NCBI RefSeq assembly: GCF_900635775.1
Contig: NZ_LR134167.1
Location: 248,001-312,000, forward strand
Direction: 5' to 3'
DNA length: 64,000 nucleotides
From: Avibacterium volantium
GTDB taxonomy: Bacteria > Pseudomonadota > Gammaproteobacteria > Enterobacterales > Pasteurellaceae
Shown here: positions 48,519 to 58,221 of the stretch, in pieces
Layout of the letters: the number at the start of each line of letters is the position of its first letter
Position numbering within the stretch: the stretch's first letter is position 1
Translations under genes and position numbers: made by a program
Notes under the pieces: generated by a model
What the model saw: only the letters and a program-made list of their open reading frames with translations
What the model was told of the DNA's origin: nothing
The model's database searches: none

Positions 48519-49081
48519 TAGGCAAATTGCCATAAGATAGGCGCAATGTCGTACATTACACGGTTGGCGTAAAATAACAGAAACGCCAATAACATCGGGG
48601 AGAAATCAATCATTCCCGTGTTCGGTAAAATACGGCGAATCGGGTTGAGCAACGGTTGTGTGAGCTGATAAAGGGTATATTGCAACGGATTTTGCCCACG
48701 GTTAAACCAGCTTAAAATGGCTTGGAAAAACAACACATAAATCACCGCTTCACCCATAGTGCGCAAGGTATGCAATAACCCGATGTAAAGATAAAGCAAG
48801 GGATTTGCCGCCACTTGCGCTGATCCTAATAAATCTAACAAAGGATATTTTGCCACGCCTAATGCCACACATAACGCCAATGCTGCGGTATTTAAGCCTT
48901 TCACCGTAGGTAAAAATTTTTGCAATGGCGCAAGCACAGGTTGGGTGAATTTCACCAAAGTTTGCGAAAAAGGATTATAAAAATCCACGCGGCTATATTG
49001 AAACCACGCACGCAAAATTAGCACGAAACTAAAAACATTAATTAGGGTATAAACTAAAAATTGAAGGGAATTTAAGCCCAT
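48518..49081 (-). CDS. yggT: YggT family membrane protein
   Basis: A 187-residue protein with two copies of the YGGT membrane repeat, each a pair of helices with the motif FNPF/NP.R: VDFYNPFSQTLVKFTQPVLAPLQKFLP and LYQLTQPLLNPIRRILPNTG. YggT proteins are linked to osmotic or potassium tolerance and cell-envelope organisation, but the mechanism is unclear. It is 17 bp downstream of corA on the same strand. Confidence 0.92.
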   Translation of the reverse strand: MGLNSLQFLVYTLINVFSFVLILRAWFQYSRVDFYNPFSQTLVKFTQPVLAPLQKFLPTVKGLNTAALALCVALGVAKYPLLDLLGSAQVAANPLLYLYIGLLHTLRTMGEAVIYVLFFQAILSWFNRGQNPLQYTLYQLTQPLLNPIRRILPNTGMIDFSPMLLAFLLFYANRVMYDIAPILWQFA

Positions 49082-49098
49082 TATTTTCTCCTTAAAAA

Positions 49099-50046
49099 TT
49101 ACAACCAGCCTTTACGTTTAAAATAAATATAAGGCGTAAGCGCTGCAACGATCATCAAACCAATCGCCATAGGATAGCCATATTTTAAATGCAATTCTGG
49201 CATAAATTCAAAGTTCATTCCGTAGGTGGACGCCACCAAGGTTGCAGGCAGGAACATCACCGATACTACGGAGAAAAATTTCATAATTTTATTCTGCTCA
49301 ATATTGATATAACCCATTGCCGCTTGCATTAAGAAATTCACTTTTTGGAATAAGGATTCATTATGCGGTTGCAGAGATTCAATATCGCGTAAAATATCGC
49401 GCGCTTGCTCTAACTGATTGGCAGGCAGACGGGTTTTGCGTACCAAAAAGCTCAATGCACGTTGCGTATCCATCAAACATAAACGCACTTTGGAACTGGC
49501 ATCTTCTTGCTCTGTGAGTGTAGCAAGCGCTTTATCAAAGGCTTCGCCCTGCTTGCCTTCCAAAATAACGTGACTTAATTTTTCCAAATCTGCGTAAGCA
49601 TTTTCGATTACATCGGCGAGTTGCTCGATTTTGGTTTCAAATAAATCTAACAGCACTTCATAGGCGTTACATTCCACCAATCGTTGGCTACGCGAACGCA
49701 TTCGATAAAGGCGAAACGCTGGCAATTCACGATCACGCAGGGTGAACAAACGCCCATCACGCAAGGTAAACGCCACGCTGGCAATGTCGGCATAATCATT
49801 TTCATCTTCACAATAGAAAAAAGAGTGCAAATGCAAGCCATCTTCGTCTTCAAAGAAACGCGCGGACGCTTCAATATCTTCCAATTCTAAGAAAGATGCC
49901 AAACTTTGCCCTAAGCCCTGTTGCAACATTTCACGTTCTTCGCTTGATGGCTCAAGCAAATCAATCCAAATGGCGGCGTTGAGATTCTCATCACCCTCAT
50001 CTAGCCGAATTAAACGCGCATTTTCCAGTGCAAAAGCATTAATCAT
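49099..50046 (-). CDS. corA: magnesium/cobalt transporter CorA
   Basis: A 315-residue homopentameric Mg2+ channel. The large N-terminal cytoplasmic domain is followed by two C-terminal helices with the signature [11 protein letters not shown] between them (about residue 277). The length is standard (E. coli CorA is 316). It is preceded by a 349-bp non-coding stretch that may form a structured leader. Confidence 0.97.
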   Translation of the reverse strand: MINAFALENARLIRLDEGDENLNAAIWIDLLEPSSEEREMLQQGLGQSLASFLELEDIEASARFFEDEDGLHLHSFFYCEDENDYADIASVAFTLRDGRLFTLRDRELPAFRLYRMRSRSQRLVECNAYEVLLDLFETKIEQLADVIENAYADLEKLSHVILEGKQGEAFDKALATLTEQEDASSKVRLCLMDTQRALSFLVRKTRLPANQLEQARDILRDIESLQPHNESLFQKVNFLMQAAMGYINIEQNKIMKFFSVVSVMFLPATLVASTYGMNFEFMPELHLKYGYPMAIGLMIVAALTPYIYFKRKGWL

Positions 50047-50395
50047 TTTGTCATACTCCTTGAGGGATTATGAACAAACCCGATGAACAAAAGAAAACTA
50101 AATAATCAGCACAAAAGTGCGGTGCAAAATTTTCGATTATTTAATTAAAGATACCTAATAATTGAGGTAATGAAACTTACCTGCGAAATCTCGCCGATAA
50201 GTGGAGGACGAGATTTAGATCAACGATAAATTGGGTATCGACTATGACTGTCCAAAGTGTGTGTCCTCTTGTTGCTAAATCGTGCGGAATGTTACGCTTC
50301 AATGGGGTATTCGTCAAGAGGAGCTGTGGGAAAAGAAAGCGATAAAAAGTGCGGTGCAAAAATTCTGATTTTTTTCACCACACTTAAAAGAAAGG
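50047..50395 (-). other. intergenic/leader region upstream of corA
   Basis: No convincing gene. Near the upstream end an imperfect uptake-sequence pair (about 50346-50386) probably terminates the thiosulfate operon. Toward corA there are two possible RNA stems: CCTCTTG (50265-50271) with CAAGAGG (50315-50321), and AAATCTCG (50186-50193) with CGAGATTT (50209-50216). This could be a structured 5' leader of corA; it does not match a riboswitch I recognise. Confidence 0.4.
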
Positions 50396-50617
50396 CTATT
50401 TCACTACCGTGATTGTCCATTTCGCATCGCCAATTTGGTCAAAATGGGTCACTTCATAGCCTTCTTCTGCCGCCCAGTTGGGAATGGTCTCTGTGGCTTG
50501 CGTGCAATCAAATTCAATTTCGATGCCATCACCTGCGTTCAATTTTGCCATTGCTGCTTTTGCTTCTTCTAATGGGAATGGGCAGACTAGCCCCGCGGTT
50601 TCTAATTTTACGATCAT
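50396..50617 (-). CDS. tsuB: TusA/TsuB-like sulfur carrier protein
   Basis: A 73-residue TusA-family protein with the sulfur-carrying Cys in GLVCPFPLEEAK. Together with the adjacent YeeE-type permease this is the TsuA-TsuB arrangement, in which TsuB assists thiosulfate uptake. It lies 27 bp downstream of the permease gene on the same strand. A stand-alone YedF-like role is an alternative. Confidence 0.8.
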   Translation of the reverse strand: MIVKLETAGLVCPFPLEEAKAAMAKLNAGDGIEIEFDCTQATETIPNWAAEEGYEVTHFDQIGDAKWTITVVK

Positions 50618-50644
50618 CTTAATTTCCTTCTATGTGAATAAATC

Positions 50645-51700
50645 TTATGCTGCAGCGTTCGCTAACGCCAATCTGCGCGGACGAATAAATAAAACGTGTG
50701 CCATTGTCCATACTCCAAGAATCGTGAAAGCAAGGGCAATCCAGCCTTTAGAACTCATCACTGCTGTGGCTGTTAAACCGTTTCCAATGGTGCAACCGCC
50801 TGCCAATGATGCCCCCACGCCCATCGTAAATCCACCAACGACACTGTGGTAAAGGGTTTTCGTGTCGGGTAAGCGCCATCTAAATTCACGGCTACCTTTC
50901 GCGGCAAGATAAGAACCAATAAAAATCCCGATCACCAAAAACACACCCCAATTTAACCGCTTTTCATCGCCTGTTACTAAAAAATGGATAAGATTTGCAG
51001 AAGGTGTTGTGATCCCCAAGCCACCAGCGCGCCCCGTGCTTTCACTGGCAGGCCAAGCAACCAGTGCAATAATGCCAATAGCCAGCGCGGCGACAAAAGG
51101 GTGATAGCGCTTTTCAAACAACCAATGGCGTAACCCTTGATATTTTTGCGGCAATGTTGCCACTTTATTTTTAGGGCGTTTGCTCAATGTTTGGTATAAA
51201 CCAAATACTACGGCGATTGCCAATAAGCCAACCAACCACCACACGGAGATCCCTAGTTGGGCTGCAAGATTATCATTCATTCTGGTATAGCTAGTTACCG
51301 TGTTTTTGAACTCCACCAACACACCATATTTCATCATTGCGGCACTTAGCATATACATTGCCAACGCCAACCAACTTCCGATCAATCCCTCACCTGCACG
51401 ATACCACGTGCCTGTTGCGCAACCACTGGCTAACACAATACCGATACCAAAAAGATAAGAACCCAAAATTGTGCCAACCAAAGAAAATTCCTTATAAGGT
51501 GAAGAAACATAACCTAGCTGTACCAGTGTCAATACTCCCACGCTTTGAATTAAAATAGCCAGTAAAAAGGCATAAAACATTTTGTTATTTTTCGCTGTGT
51601 ACATATCACGAAACCCACCCGTCATACAAAAACGGGTACGCTGTAGCACAAAACCAAAAATCACACCGAGAACACCGCCTGAAATTATTGTCCAAACCAT
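50645..51700 (-). CDS. tsuA: YeeE/YedE family transporter (probable thiosulfate permease TsuA)
   Basis: A 351-residue membrane protein with about nine helices and the family pattern FVLQRTRFCMTGGFRDM at the N terminus, GIVLASGCATGTWYRAGEG in the first repeat and GVGASLAGGCTIGNGLTA in the second. The conserved Cys in these repeats relay thiosulfate in the characterised TsuA protein. Pairing with a TusA-like gene supports sulfur-compound import. Confidence 0.88.
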   Translation of the reverse strand: MVWTIISGGVLGVIFGFVLQRTRFCMTGGFRDMYTAKNNKMFYAFLLAILIQSVGVLTLVQLGYVSSPYKEFSLVGTILGSYLFGIGIVLASGCATGTWYRAGEGLIGSWLALAMYMLSAAMMKYGVLVEFKNTVTSYTRMNDNLAAQLGISVWWLVGLLAIAVVFGLYQTLSKRPKNKVATLPQKYQGLRHWLFEKRYHPFVAALAIGIIALVAWPASESTGRAGGLGITTPSANLIHFLVTGDEKRLNWGVFLVIGIFIGSYLAAKGSREFRWRLPDTKTLYHSVVGGFTMGVGASLAGGCTIGNGLTATAVMSSKGWIALAFTILGVWTMAHVLFIRPRRLALANAAA

Positions 51701-51868
51701 AAATTTCTCCTCTAACGTACTGATTAAGTGCGGTTATTATGCGAGAGATTTTTTATAGCTATCCAATAATTAATTGAAAGGATATATTTCTTTTGGTTAT
51801 AAAGAGAAGGTGTGCAAAATTTTGCTATAGAAAAGAAAAATGAAAAAAGATTGGTAGAGAAAGGGGGA

Positions 51869-53188
51869 TTACCCCTCTCCCCCACTCGGTTTACGGCGTT
51901 TGCCGATGTTTTTTGTGTCTTTATGGCGGAGTTTAGTTTTTTTCTGCTGTTCTGATTTTTTCTTTTCTGCCCGCTTTTGTTTAATGCGCGCTTTTTGTTT
52001 TTTGCTGACACTTTTTATTTCACCGTCTTTCGGTGCTTTGGTGCGCGGTTCTAAACCTTCGATAATGCGTGGTTTGAGCAGCTCTTCGGTGTAACGTTTA
52101 ATTTTGCCGAGCAGTTTATAATCGTGCGCTTCTACGAAAGACACCGCTACCCCTTTTTTGCCAGCACGCGCGGTGCGTCCGATGCGGTGTAAATAAGTGT
52201 CTGCGCTGTAAGGCAAATCCATATTCATCACGTGGCTGATGTCATCAATATCAATCCCACGCGCAGCCACATCGGTGGCAACTAGCACGGTTACCACACC
52301 ATTTTTGAGTTTATCAATGGCATTATTGCGTTGCGTTTGCGCCATCTCCCCTTCTAAATAGGTGCTGCGAATGCCACGTTTACGCAAGATGTCGGAAAGC
52401 TCTCGCACGGTTTCACGGCGGCGAACGAAAATGATGCCCTTGCTCACCTTTTCCTGCTCAATAAAACGAGCGAGCAATTTCACTTTATGCTCATCGCTGT
52501 CTGCGTGATAGTACCATTGTTGGATTTTTTTACGCTCACGGCGACTTGGCTCTGCATCAATTTGCACAGGGTCATTGAGTAATCGCCCTGCAAAATCCAT
52601 TAGCAATTCCCCTTCCAATGTGGCAGAAAACAGCAAGGTCTGTTTACGCCAGCGCGTTTCGGCAGCGATTTTTTCCGCATCTTGCCCAAAGCCCATTTGC
52701 AGCATACGATCCGCTTCGTCAAAAATCAGAATTTCTACCGCGCGACAATCAAAATTTTCTTCTTGGATATATTGCAGCAAACGCCCCGGCGTGGCGACCA
52801 CTAAATCTTGGTTGCTGTTAAACACTTCACCGTGGTTTTGATAGGCTACACCGCCCGTGATGGTAGTAATATCAAGGTTGGTAAATTGCGCTAATTGCTC
52901 CGCTTGCTCTGCCACTTGCATGGCTAACTCACGGGTCGGGGTGAGAACCAACACCCTTGGCGTACCAGGTTTGCGGCGTGGATTATCTAGCAAATGTTGC
53001 AAGGCGGGCAATAAGAAAGCGGCGGTTTTCCCCGTACCTGTTGGGGCTGAGCCTAGCACATCTCGCTCCGCCATTGCCGCTGGAATGCTTTCCAACTGAA
53101 TGGCGGTGGGGCGTTGGTAGCCTTTTTTCGCTAAGGCTTTTAATAATTCTGGGGCGAGATCCAATTCTTCAAATTGTGCTAAGTTCAT
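51869..53188 (-). CDS. srmB: ATP-dependent RNA helicase SrmB
   Basis: A 439-residue DEAD-box helicase that acts early in 50S ribosome assembly. Motifs are intact: Q motif region GYQRPTAIQ, motif [17 protein letters not shown], motif II DEAD in IFDEADRML, motif III SAT, motif [11 protein letters not shown] and motif [12 protein letters not shown]. The C-terminal 60 residues are a Lys/Arg-rich basic tail typical of SrmB. The start is set at [11 protein letters not shown] (53188); the open frame extends to 53245 without support. It diverges from trmN6. Confidence 0.95.
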   Translation of the reverse strand: MNLAQFEELDLAPELLKALAKKGYQRPTAIQLESIPAAMAERDVLGSAPTGTGKTAAFLLPALQHLLDNPRRKPGTPRVLVLTPTRELAMQVAEQAEQLAQFTNLDITTITGGVAYQNHGEVFNSNQDLVVATPGRLLQYIQEENFDCRAVEILIFDEADRMLQMGFGQDAEKIAAETRWRKQTLLFSATLEGELLMDFAGRLLNDPVQIDAEPSRRERKKIQQWYYHADSDEHKVKLLARFIEQEKVSKGIIFVRRRETVRELSDILRKRGIRSTYLEGEMAQTQRNNAIDKLKNGVVTVLVATDVAARGIDIDDISHVMNMDLPYSADTYLHRIGRTARAGKKGVAVSFVEAHDYKLLGKIKRYTEELLKPRIIEGLEPRTKAPKDGEIKSVSKKQKARIKQKRAEKKKSEQQKKTKLRHKDTKNIGKRRKPSGGEG

Positions 53189-53270
53189 ATTTATTGTTAC
53201 TATTAGGAAAAAATTAGTGCAGATTATACCGCACTTTGGGAGCAAAGTGCGGTCAATTTTTGGGAAGTTT

Positions 53271-53984
53271 ATGGCAACGAAAAATCAAGGCTTTCGCTTT
53301 AAGCAGTTTCAGGTTAATCATCATCGCTGTGCGATGAAAGTGGGAACAGACGGCATTTTGCTTGGCGCTTGGGCAGATATTCAAGGGGCAAAAAACCTTT
53401 TGGATCTCGGTACAGGCACGGGGTTAATTGCGTTAATGTTGGCGCAACGCACCGCGCAAGATTGCCATATTAGTGCGGTGGAGCTTGATAATGCTGCGGC
53501 AGAACAGGCGCAGGAAAATATTCAGGCTTCCCCTTGGGCTGAGAAAATCTCGCTATATCAAATGGATATCGAAAAATTTGCACAAAATCCACCGCACTTT
53601 TTTGATTTAATTGTGGCTAATCCGCCCTATTTTGAACCTGCACAGGCTTGCAAAAACGCACAACGTGATCTTGCCCGTTACACCCTTGAACAAAGCCATA
53701 ATGACTGGCTCAATGTGGCAACACAATGCTTAAATGAACAGGGGAAAATTCAATTTATCCTGCCCTATGAAGCAGGAAAAACTTTGCAAAAAACCACCGC
53801 ACTTTATTGCACGGAGCAATGCGATGTGATCACCAAAATCGGCAAGTCCGCACAACGCCTGCTGCTTACTTTCCGCAAACAGCCCGCGCCAATGCAACAT
53901 TCACAACTGATTATTTATGACGAAAATAATCAATATCACCCTGACTTTGTGGCACTGACGAAAGGGTTTTATTTGAAGTTTTGA
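53271..53984 (+). CDS. trmN6: tRNA1(Val) (adenine(37)-N6)-methyltransferase
   Basis: A 237-residue SAM-dependent enzyme (YfiC/TrmN6) that methylates A37 of tRNA1-Val. The SAM motif [12 protein letters not shown] and the amino-methyltransferase motif NPPYF (in [10 protein letters not shown]) are present; the N-terminal [29 protein letters not shown] is characteristic. The start at MATKNQGF (53271) is chosen; the upstream open frame to 53217 is not family-like. It diverges from srmB, an arrangement also seen in E. coli. Confidence 0.94.
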   Translation: MATKNQGFRFKQFQVNHHRCAMKVGTDGILLGAWADIQGAKNLLDLGTGTGLIALMLAQRTAQDCHISAVELDNAAAEQAQENIQASPWAEKISLYQMDIEKFAQNPPHFFDLIVANPPYFEPAQACKNAQRDLARYTLEQSHNDWLNVATQCLNEQGKIQFILPYEAGKTLQKTTALYCTEQCDVITKIGKSAQRLLLTFRKQPAPMQHSQLIIYDENNQYHPDFVALTKGFYLKF

Positions 53985-53990
53985 ATAAAA

Positions 53991-54014
53991 AACCTAGCAC
54001 AAACGTGCTAGGTT
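53991..54014 (-). terminator. terminator of the DyP peroxidase gene
   Basis: A perfect 10-bp stem AACCTAGCAC / GTGCTAGGTT with a 4-nt loop and TTTTTT on the minus strand; it also serves the converging trmN6. Confidence 0.9.
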
Positions 54015-54021
54015 GGAGAGA

Positions 54022-54939
54022 TTACTCCGCAAATTCGTCCAACATATCTAAGGTTGGGACGAAGAAAAGTGTGCCTGTGCGGGTGCGGCTGAAATCAAGC
54101 AAGCGGTCGTAGTTGCCTGCTGGATTGCCGATAAACATATTGTTTAACATTGCTTGCACGGTGCTGAAAGTGTTGGCATAAGCAATGAAATAGGTTCCCA
54201 CTTCGCCGTTAGCAGAAAATGGCATATTGTCGCGAATGACTTTGCGATCATCGCCCACATTGGCTAAGGCACTGTGGCTGTTAGCTGGCTTGGTGTCGTC
54301 GTCCATTTCAATGTCATCTGCTTTAGAGCGACCAAACACTTTTTCTTGCTCGCTTAATGGCAGCGCGCGCCACGCTTGCATATCGTGTACATATTTTTGT
54401 ACGAACAAATAGCTACCGCCTTGGTAAGCGGGGTCTTCTTCCCCTACGGTGCCGAATAAGATGCGGTCTTCTGGATCGTGCGGATTTTCTGTGCCGTCCA
54501 CAAAGCCAAGAATACTGCGTCCGTCCCAATAGCGGAAGCCTTGAATATCCACCACGCATTTTGCCACATCGTGTAATACATCGGTGATGTTTTGTGCAAT
54601 GTCAAAGCAGTAGCTTGGTTGATCACAACGGATATGGAAATGCAAATCACCACGAGTTGCCACGGCAGTATATTTTGCCCCTTTAATTGGCTCAAAAGGG
54701 GCAAGCTCTTTTGGCAATGGCTGTGGTAAATCAAGGCGTAGCCACGCATCGTGTCCAATGCCCATTACTACGCTGGCTTTGGCATCAGGAAAACGGGTTT
54801 TCGCCGAATTATTAAGATTGCCAATTAATCCGCAAAGTTGTTGGAACGCGGGTTTTACGTCCACATCATCGTGAAAATTCCACACCATAAAAATGGTGTT
54901 TTTGTTTGGTTCATCAAGAACATTTTGTAAAGCAGCCAT
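54022..54939 (-). CDS. DyP-type heme peroxidase (YfeX-like)
   Basis: A 305-residue cytoplasmic heme peroxidase. The DyP signature GFVDGTENP holds the distal catalytic Asp; the proximal heme His is in ANSHSALANV and the distal Arg in LDFSRTRTGTLFF. It has no Tat or Sec signal, consistent with the YfeX class, for which deferrochelatase and peroxidase activities have been proposed. The start at MAALQNVLDE (54939) has a GAAA-rich site upstream. Single gene. Confidence 0.9.
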   Translation of the reverse strand: MAALQNVLDEPNKNTIFMVWNFHDDVDVKPAFQQLCGLIGNLNNSAKTRFPDAKASVVMGIGHDAWLRLDLPQPLPKELAPFEPIKGAKYTAVATRGDLHFHIRCDQPSYCFDIAQNITDVLHDVAKCVVDIQGFRYWDGRSILGFVDGTENPHDPEDRILFGTVGEEDPAYQGGSYLFVQKYVHDMQAWRALPLSEQEKVFGRSKADDIEMDDDTKPANSHSALANVGDDRKVIRDNMPFSANGEVGTYFIAYANTFSTVQAMLNNMFIGNPAGNYDRLLDFSRTRTGTLFFVPTLDMLDEFAE

Positions 54940-54983
54940 AATATTTCCTTTCGTTAGAGGCACTTTTAAAGTGCGGTGTTTTT

Positions 54984-55826
54984 TTATTCTGTTTTTAGAT
55001 ATTGCAAACCGTCAATTTGCATTATTTTGCCTGTTGGCGCTCCAATGGCATTCGGCAGGTTGTGAATAAGCGAATTAGCAAAATCACCCGTATATAATTT
55101 CGCCCCTTGGTGAGTGAGATTAGATTGACAATCAATATAAATTTTTCCGTCCATTTTACGCCATAAATAGCAAAATCCATAATCTTCGGAAAGGTAACGA
55201 TTGGTTTGTGGATCAACCATTACATCAAAAAAGCGATAATGTAGTCCTAAATCTTGGTAACCAATGCTATCTGGCACATATTGCAATTCGGGATAATGCG
55301 CCATCATTTTTTCAAATACTTCACGTTTTATGCACATAAAACCTGTTGGCGCTTCATCTATTTCCATAAAGCCATCGGGTTGAATTTCTAATTGCACTTT
55401 ATCGCCTTCTACACGCCCTGTGTTTACAGTATATCTCGTGCTGGCAGATTCAAATTCTTGCTTTGTCATTCCAGCCGGAATTTCACTTGGAAATTGTTCG
55501 TATTTTAGAGGATAAACCCCTGCGGCAATGTCATAATCTGACAATAATAAACGCAAGGCGGCATCAACAGAGAAGCCAATATCGGAGTCAATCCAAAATA
55601 AATGTGTCCATTGTTTATTGGCTAAAAATTCTGCAACGGCATTATTTCTTGCTCGTGTAATTAGGCTTTCACCACGCTGTAAAGACACCTGTAAACGCAA
55701 ACCAAGATTACTTGCTGCACTAGTGAAATTTAATAATGAAATCACATAGTTATGAAAATATTTCCCATCGTGGCTTGGTGTCATTATAACGGGGCGCATA
55801 GTTTTTAATGCATCAAGATTTAACAT
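54984..55826 (-). CDS. glycosyltransferase-like protein (GT-A fold, DSD motif)
   Basis: A 280-residue protein. GESLITRARNNAVAEFLANKQWTHLFWIDSDIGFSVDAALRLL contains the DxD-type motif (DSD) of GT-A glycosyltransferases at about residues 78-80, and EAPTGFMCIKREVFEKM a plausible acceptor loop; LSEDYGFCYLWRKMDGKIYID resembles the catalytic end. Similar proteins occur among phage and LPS-locus glycosyltransferases. It has no signal or membrane segment. Donor and acceptor are unknown. It lies 9 bp from the HAD phosphatase gene upstream, so they may be cotranscribed. Confidence 0.65.
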   Translation of the reverse strand: MLNLDALKTMRPVIMTPSHDGKYFHNYVISLLNFTSAASNLGLRLQVSLQRGESLITRARNNAVAEFLANKQWTHLFWIDSDIGFSVDAALRLLLSDYDIAAGVYPLKYEQFPSEIPAGMTKQEFESASTRYTVNTGRVEGDKVQLEIQPDGFMEIDEAPTGFMCIKREVFEKMMAHYPELQYVPDSIGYQDLGLHYRFFDVMVDPQTNRYLSEDYGFCYLWRKMDGKIYIDCQSNLTHQGAKLYTGDFANSLIHNLPNAIGAPTGKIMQIDGLQYLKTE

Positions 55827-55835
55827 TGAGTTTCC

Positions 55836-56651
55836 TTATTTTTCAATCAAGCCTGATTTTACAAGAAAATTGTACACGCCGTCTTCTTCAATATGATCCG
55901 TAACGTGATTGGCGAGGGCTTTTAAGGTATCGTGTCCATTTCCCATTGCCACGCCAACGCCCACCAAGCTAAGCATTTCGATGTCATTTAAACCATCACC
56001 AAACGCCATCACATTTTCCATTGAAAAACCAAGATGACGTGCAATCGCGGCAATGCCTCTTGCTTTTGAGCCTTCAGCATCAAAAATATCCACTGAATTT
56101 TCGTGCCAACGTACCGTTTTCAGATCGTCTAAAATATGTGCTTGTGCAACCAATTCATCTTTATCTTCGGCATAAAACGCTAGCACTTGGTACACATCAT
56201 TTTGTTGATAATAGGTTTTATCAACTTGATAATCTGTGGTGATCGGATCAAGCGCGTGCTTTAACATTGGCGTAATTTCAGAAACACGAATTTTATCATT
56301 AGAAACAAAGGCATAGGCAATATTATGAAGCTCAAAGAAATCCACTAACCGCTGAACTTTTTCTGTTGGAATCGGGTGCTTTTCAATCACCTCATCGTTA
56401 TGTACGGCAAATTGTCCATTGGTAGTAACAAAGGTGCGAATGCCTTCTTGCTCTACTATTTCATTAATTTTAGCTGGAAAGCTGCAACGTGCACGCCCAG
56501 TTGCAATGCCAACCAAAATGCCATTCGCTTGCAATTTTTGAATAGCAAGTCTAGCGCTTTCTGGAAAATGTACTTTATTTTTCACAAATAAAGTTTCATC
56601 AATATCAAAAAAAACCGCTTTAATTTGCTTACGATAATTCGGTACTGTCAT
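55836..56651 (-). CDS. HAD-superfamily (Cof-type) phosphatase
   Basis: A 271-residue HAD hydrolase of class IIB. The nucleophile motif is DIDETLF (Asp in FFDIDETLF), motif II is IATGRAR, and motif IV is AFGDGLNDIEML. The large cap domain between motifs II and III suggests a sugar-phosphate or flavin-phosphate substrate; the specificity is unknown. AGAGGA 5 nt upstream fixes the start at 56651. Confidence 0.88.
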   Translation of the reverse strand: MTVPNYRKQIKAVFFDIDETLFVKNKVHFPESARLAIQKLQANGILVGIATGRARCSFPAKINEIVEQEGIRTFVTTNGQFAVHNDEVIEKHPIPTEKVQRLVDFFELHNIAYAFVSNDKIRVSEITPMLKHALDPITTDYQVDKTYYQQNDVYQVLAFYAEDKDELVAQAHILDDLKTVRWHENSVDIFDAEGSKARGIAAIARHLGFSMENVMAFGDGLNDIEMLSLVGVGVAMGNGHDTLKALANHVTDHIEEDGVYNFLVKSGLIEK

Positions 56652-56694
56652 TTTTATCCTCTTCTTATCTAAATTTTGAGCAAATTTTACCATT

Positions 56695-56716
56695 TTTTGC
56701 GATCAAGATCGGAAAA
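56695..56716 (+). promoter_or_regulatory. CRP-S (competence) site of comF
   Basis: A 22-bp near-palindrome centred on TGCGATC-AA-GATCGGA with flanking TTTT and AAAA. It matches the CRP-S sites that require Sxy plus CRP in Haemophilus competence genes (core TGCGA-N6-TCGCA) except at one base pair. A TATAGT -10 element about 40 bp downstream (56752) fits a promoter start near 56764. Confidence 0.75.
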
Positions 56717-56782
56717 TTGATCAGAAAAAGTTTTTTTCTCAGAAAAATCAATTATAGTGAGTTCAACCAAAAGAGAAGTGCG

Positions 56783-57484
56783 GTGGAAAAATTGGTGAAT
56801 TTTTTCGGTTTTCGTTGTGTATTATGCCAACAAGTTTTATCACAAGCGAAACAGGGTATATGCACAACTTGCAGTAAAGCAATGAAACGTTACATCTATT
56901 GTGGTTGTTGCGGAATGCCAACCCCGAGTTACGTTAAACATTGTGGACATTGCACAACTGCTACTCCTCTTTGGGATCAAATAGTCATTATAAGCAAATA
57001 TGATCCTCCTATATCGGAATTAATTCAGCAATTCAAATTCCACCATCTCTTTTGGTTAGACAGAACCTTAGCACGCTTGCTTCTGTTAGCTGTTTATGAA
57101 GCAAGACGCCAGCATTCCCTACACTTTCCACAAGCGATTTTTCCCGTGCCATTGCACCATTTTCGTCAATGGAGGCGAGGTTATAATCAAGCTGATTTAA
57201 TCGCCAAATGCTTAGCCAAATGGCTGAATATTCCTTGCCATTCGCACTTTATTCAACGGATAAAACGAACACCGCCTCAGCTTGGTTTAAACGCTAAAGC
57301 GCGCAGACAAAATTTAAAACACGCCTTTAAATTTGCTAATCAAGAGATAAATTATCGTTCCATTGCGTTGGTTGATGATGTGATCACCACAGGTTCAACC
57401 TTAAACGAAATCGCTAAACATTTTCGTCAATTAGGGGTGGAAAATATTCAAGTTTGGGGGTTAGCGCGGGCTTTCCATACTTAG
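56783..57484 (+). CDS. comF: ComF family phosphoribosyltransferase-like competence protein
   Basis: A 233-residue homologue of Haemophilus Com101A/ComF, needed for DNA uptake during natural transformation. An N-terminal zinc-ribbon region (FRCVLCQQ, GICTTCSK, CGCCGMPT, HCGHC) precedes a type I phosphoribosyltransferase fold with the PRPP loop IALVDDVITTGSTLNE near the C terminus. The frame is open from 56717, but that is the edge of the CRP-S site; the GTG at 56783 with GAGAAG 5 nt upstream is the likely start. It is followed by nfuA, the conserved gntX/comF-nfuA order. Confidence 0.88.
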   Translation: MEKLVNFFGFRCVLCQQVLSQAKQGICTTCSKAMKRYIYCGCCGMPTPSYVKHCGHCTTATPLWDQIVIISKYDPPISELIQQFKFHHLFWLDRTLARLLLLAVYEARRQHSLHFPQAIFPVPLHHFRQWRRGYNQADLIAKCLAKWLNIPCHSHFIQRIKRTPPQLGLNAKARRQNLKHAFKFANQEINYRSIALVDDVITTGSTLNEIAKHFRQLGVENIQVWGLARAFHT

Positions 57485-57592
57485 CAATTCCTTGATTATA
57501 GAAAACACCGAATAAAAGAAAAGGTGGAAAAAAAGTCTATCTAGCGGTATGATGCCTGACTATCTAGCTCAAGTATTACTGAGGAATAAATA

Positions 57593-58177
57593 ATGCAACA
57601 AATTACGATTTCTGACGCGGCGCAAGCGCATTTTCGCCGTTTATTAGATCAGCAAGAAGAAGGTACGAATATCCGCATTTTTGTGGTGAATCCCGGCACG
57701 CCAAGTGCGGAATGTGGGGTGTCTTATTGCCCACCAAACAGCGTGGAAGCGACAGATACAGAAATGAAATATGATACTTTTTCCGCCTTTGTTGATGAAG
57801 TGAGCTTACCATTTTTGGAAGACGCGGAAATTGATTATGTTACAGAAGAATTAGGCTCGCAGCTTACCCTTAAAGCGCCAAATGCGAAAATGCGTAAAGT
57901 GGCAGATGATGCACCTTTAATTGAACGCGTGGAATATGTTATTCAAACCCAAATTAATCCGCAACTAGCAGGGCACGGTGGGCATATCACCTTAATTGAT
58001 CTGACTGAAGATGGTTATGCAATTTTACAATTTGGCGGTGGCTGTAACGGCTGTTCAATGGTCGATGTGACGCTAAAAGATGGCATTGAAAAACAGCTGG
58101 TGAGCTTGTTCCCAGATGAATTAAAAGGGGCGAAAGACGTAACCGAACATCAACGCGGTGAGCATTCTTATTATTAA
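57593..58177 (+). CDS. nfuA: Fe-S biogenesis protein NfuA
   Basis: A 194-residue iron-sulfur carrier protein. An N-terminal degenerate A-type domain (1-95) and a C-terminal Nfu domain with the cluster-binding CxxC in [19 protein letters not shown] are both present. NfuA protects and delivers [4Fe-4S] clusters under stress. It is 108 bp downstream of comF and ends in a strong terminator. Confidence 0.97.
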   Translation: MQQITISDAAQAHFRRLLDQQEEGTNIRIFVVNPGTPSAECGVSYCPPNSVEATDTEMKYDTFSAFVDEVSLPFLEDAEIDYVTEELGSQLTLKAPNAKMRKVADDAPLIERVEYVIQTQINPQLAGHGGHITLIDLTEDGYAILQFGGGCNGCSMVDVTLKDGIEKQLVSLFPDELKGAKDVTEHQRGEHSYY

Positions 58178-58192
58178 TCGTAAAACAAACAA

Positions 58193-58216
58193 AAGGCACG
58201 GGTTCTCCCGTGCCTT
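58193..58216. terminator. bidirectional terminator between nfuA and trmL
   Basis: A perfect 10-bp stem AAGGCACGGG / CCCGTGCCTT with a 4-nt loop between converging genes. Confidence 0.9.
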
Positions 58217-58221
58217 ATTTG

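Noticed and set aside
50177..50359. 60-codon open frame upstream of corA as a leader peptide
   Set aside because: It opens at a TTG inside an uptake sequence, has no ribosome binding site, and its protein sequence has no coding character.
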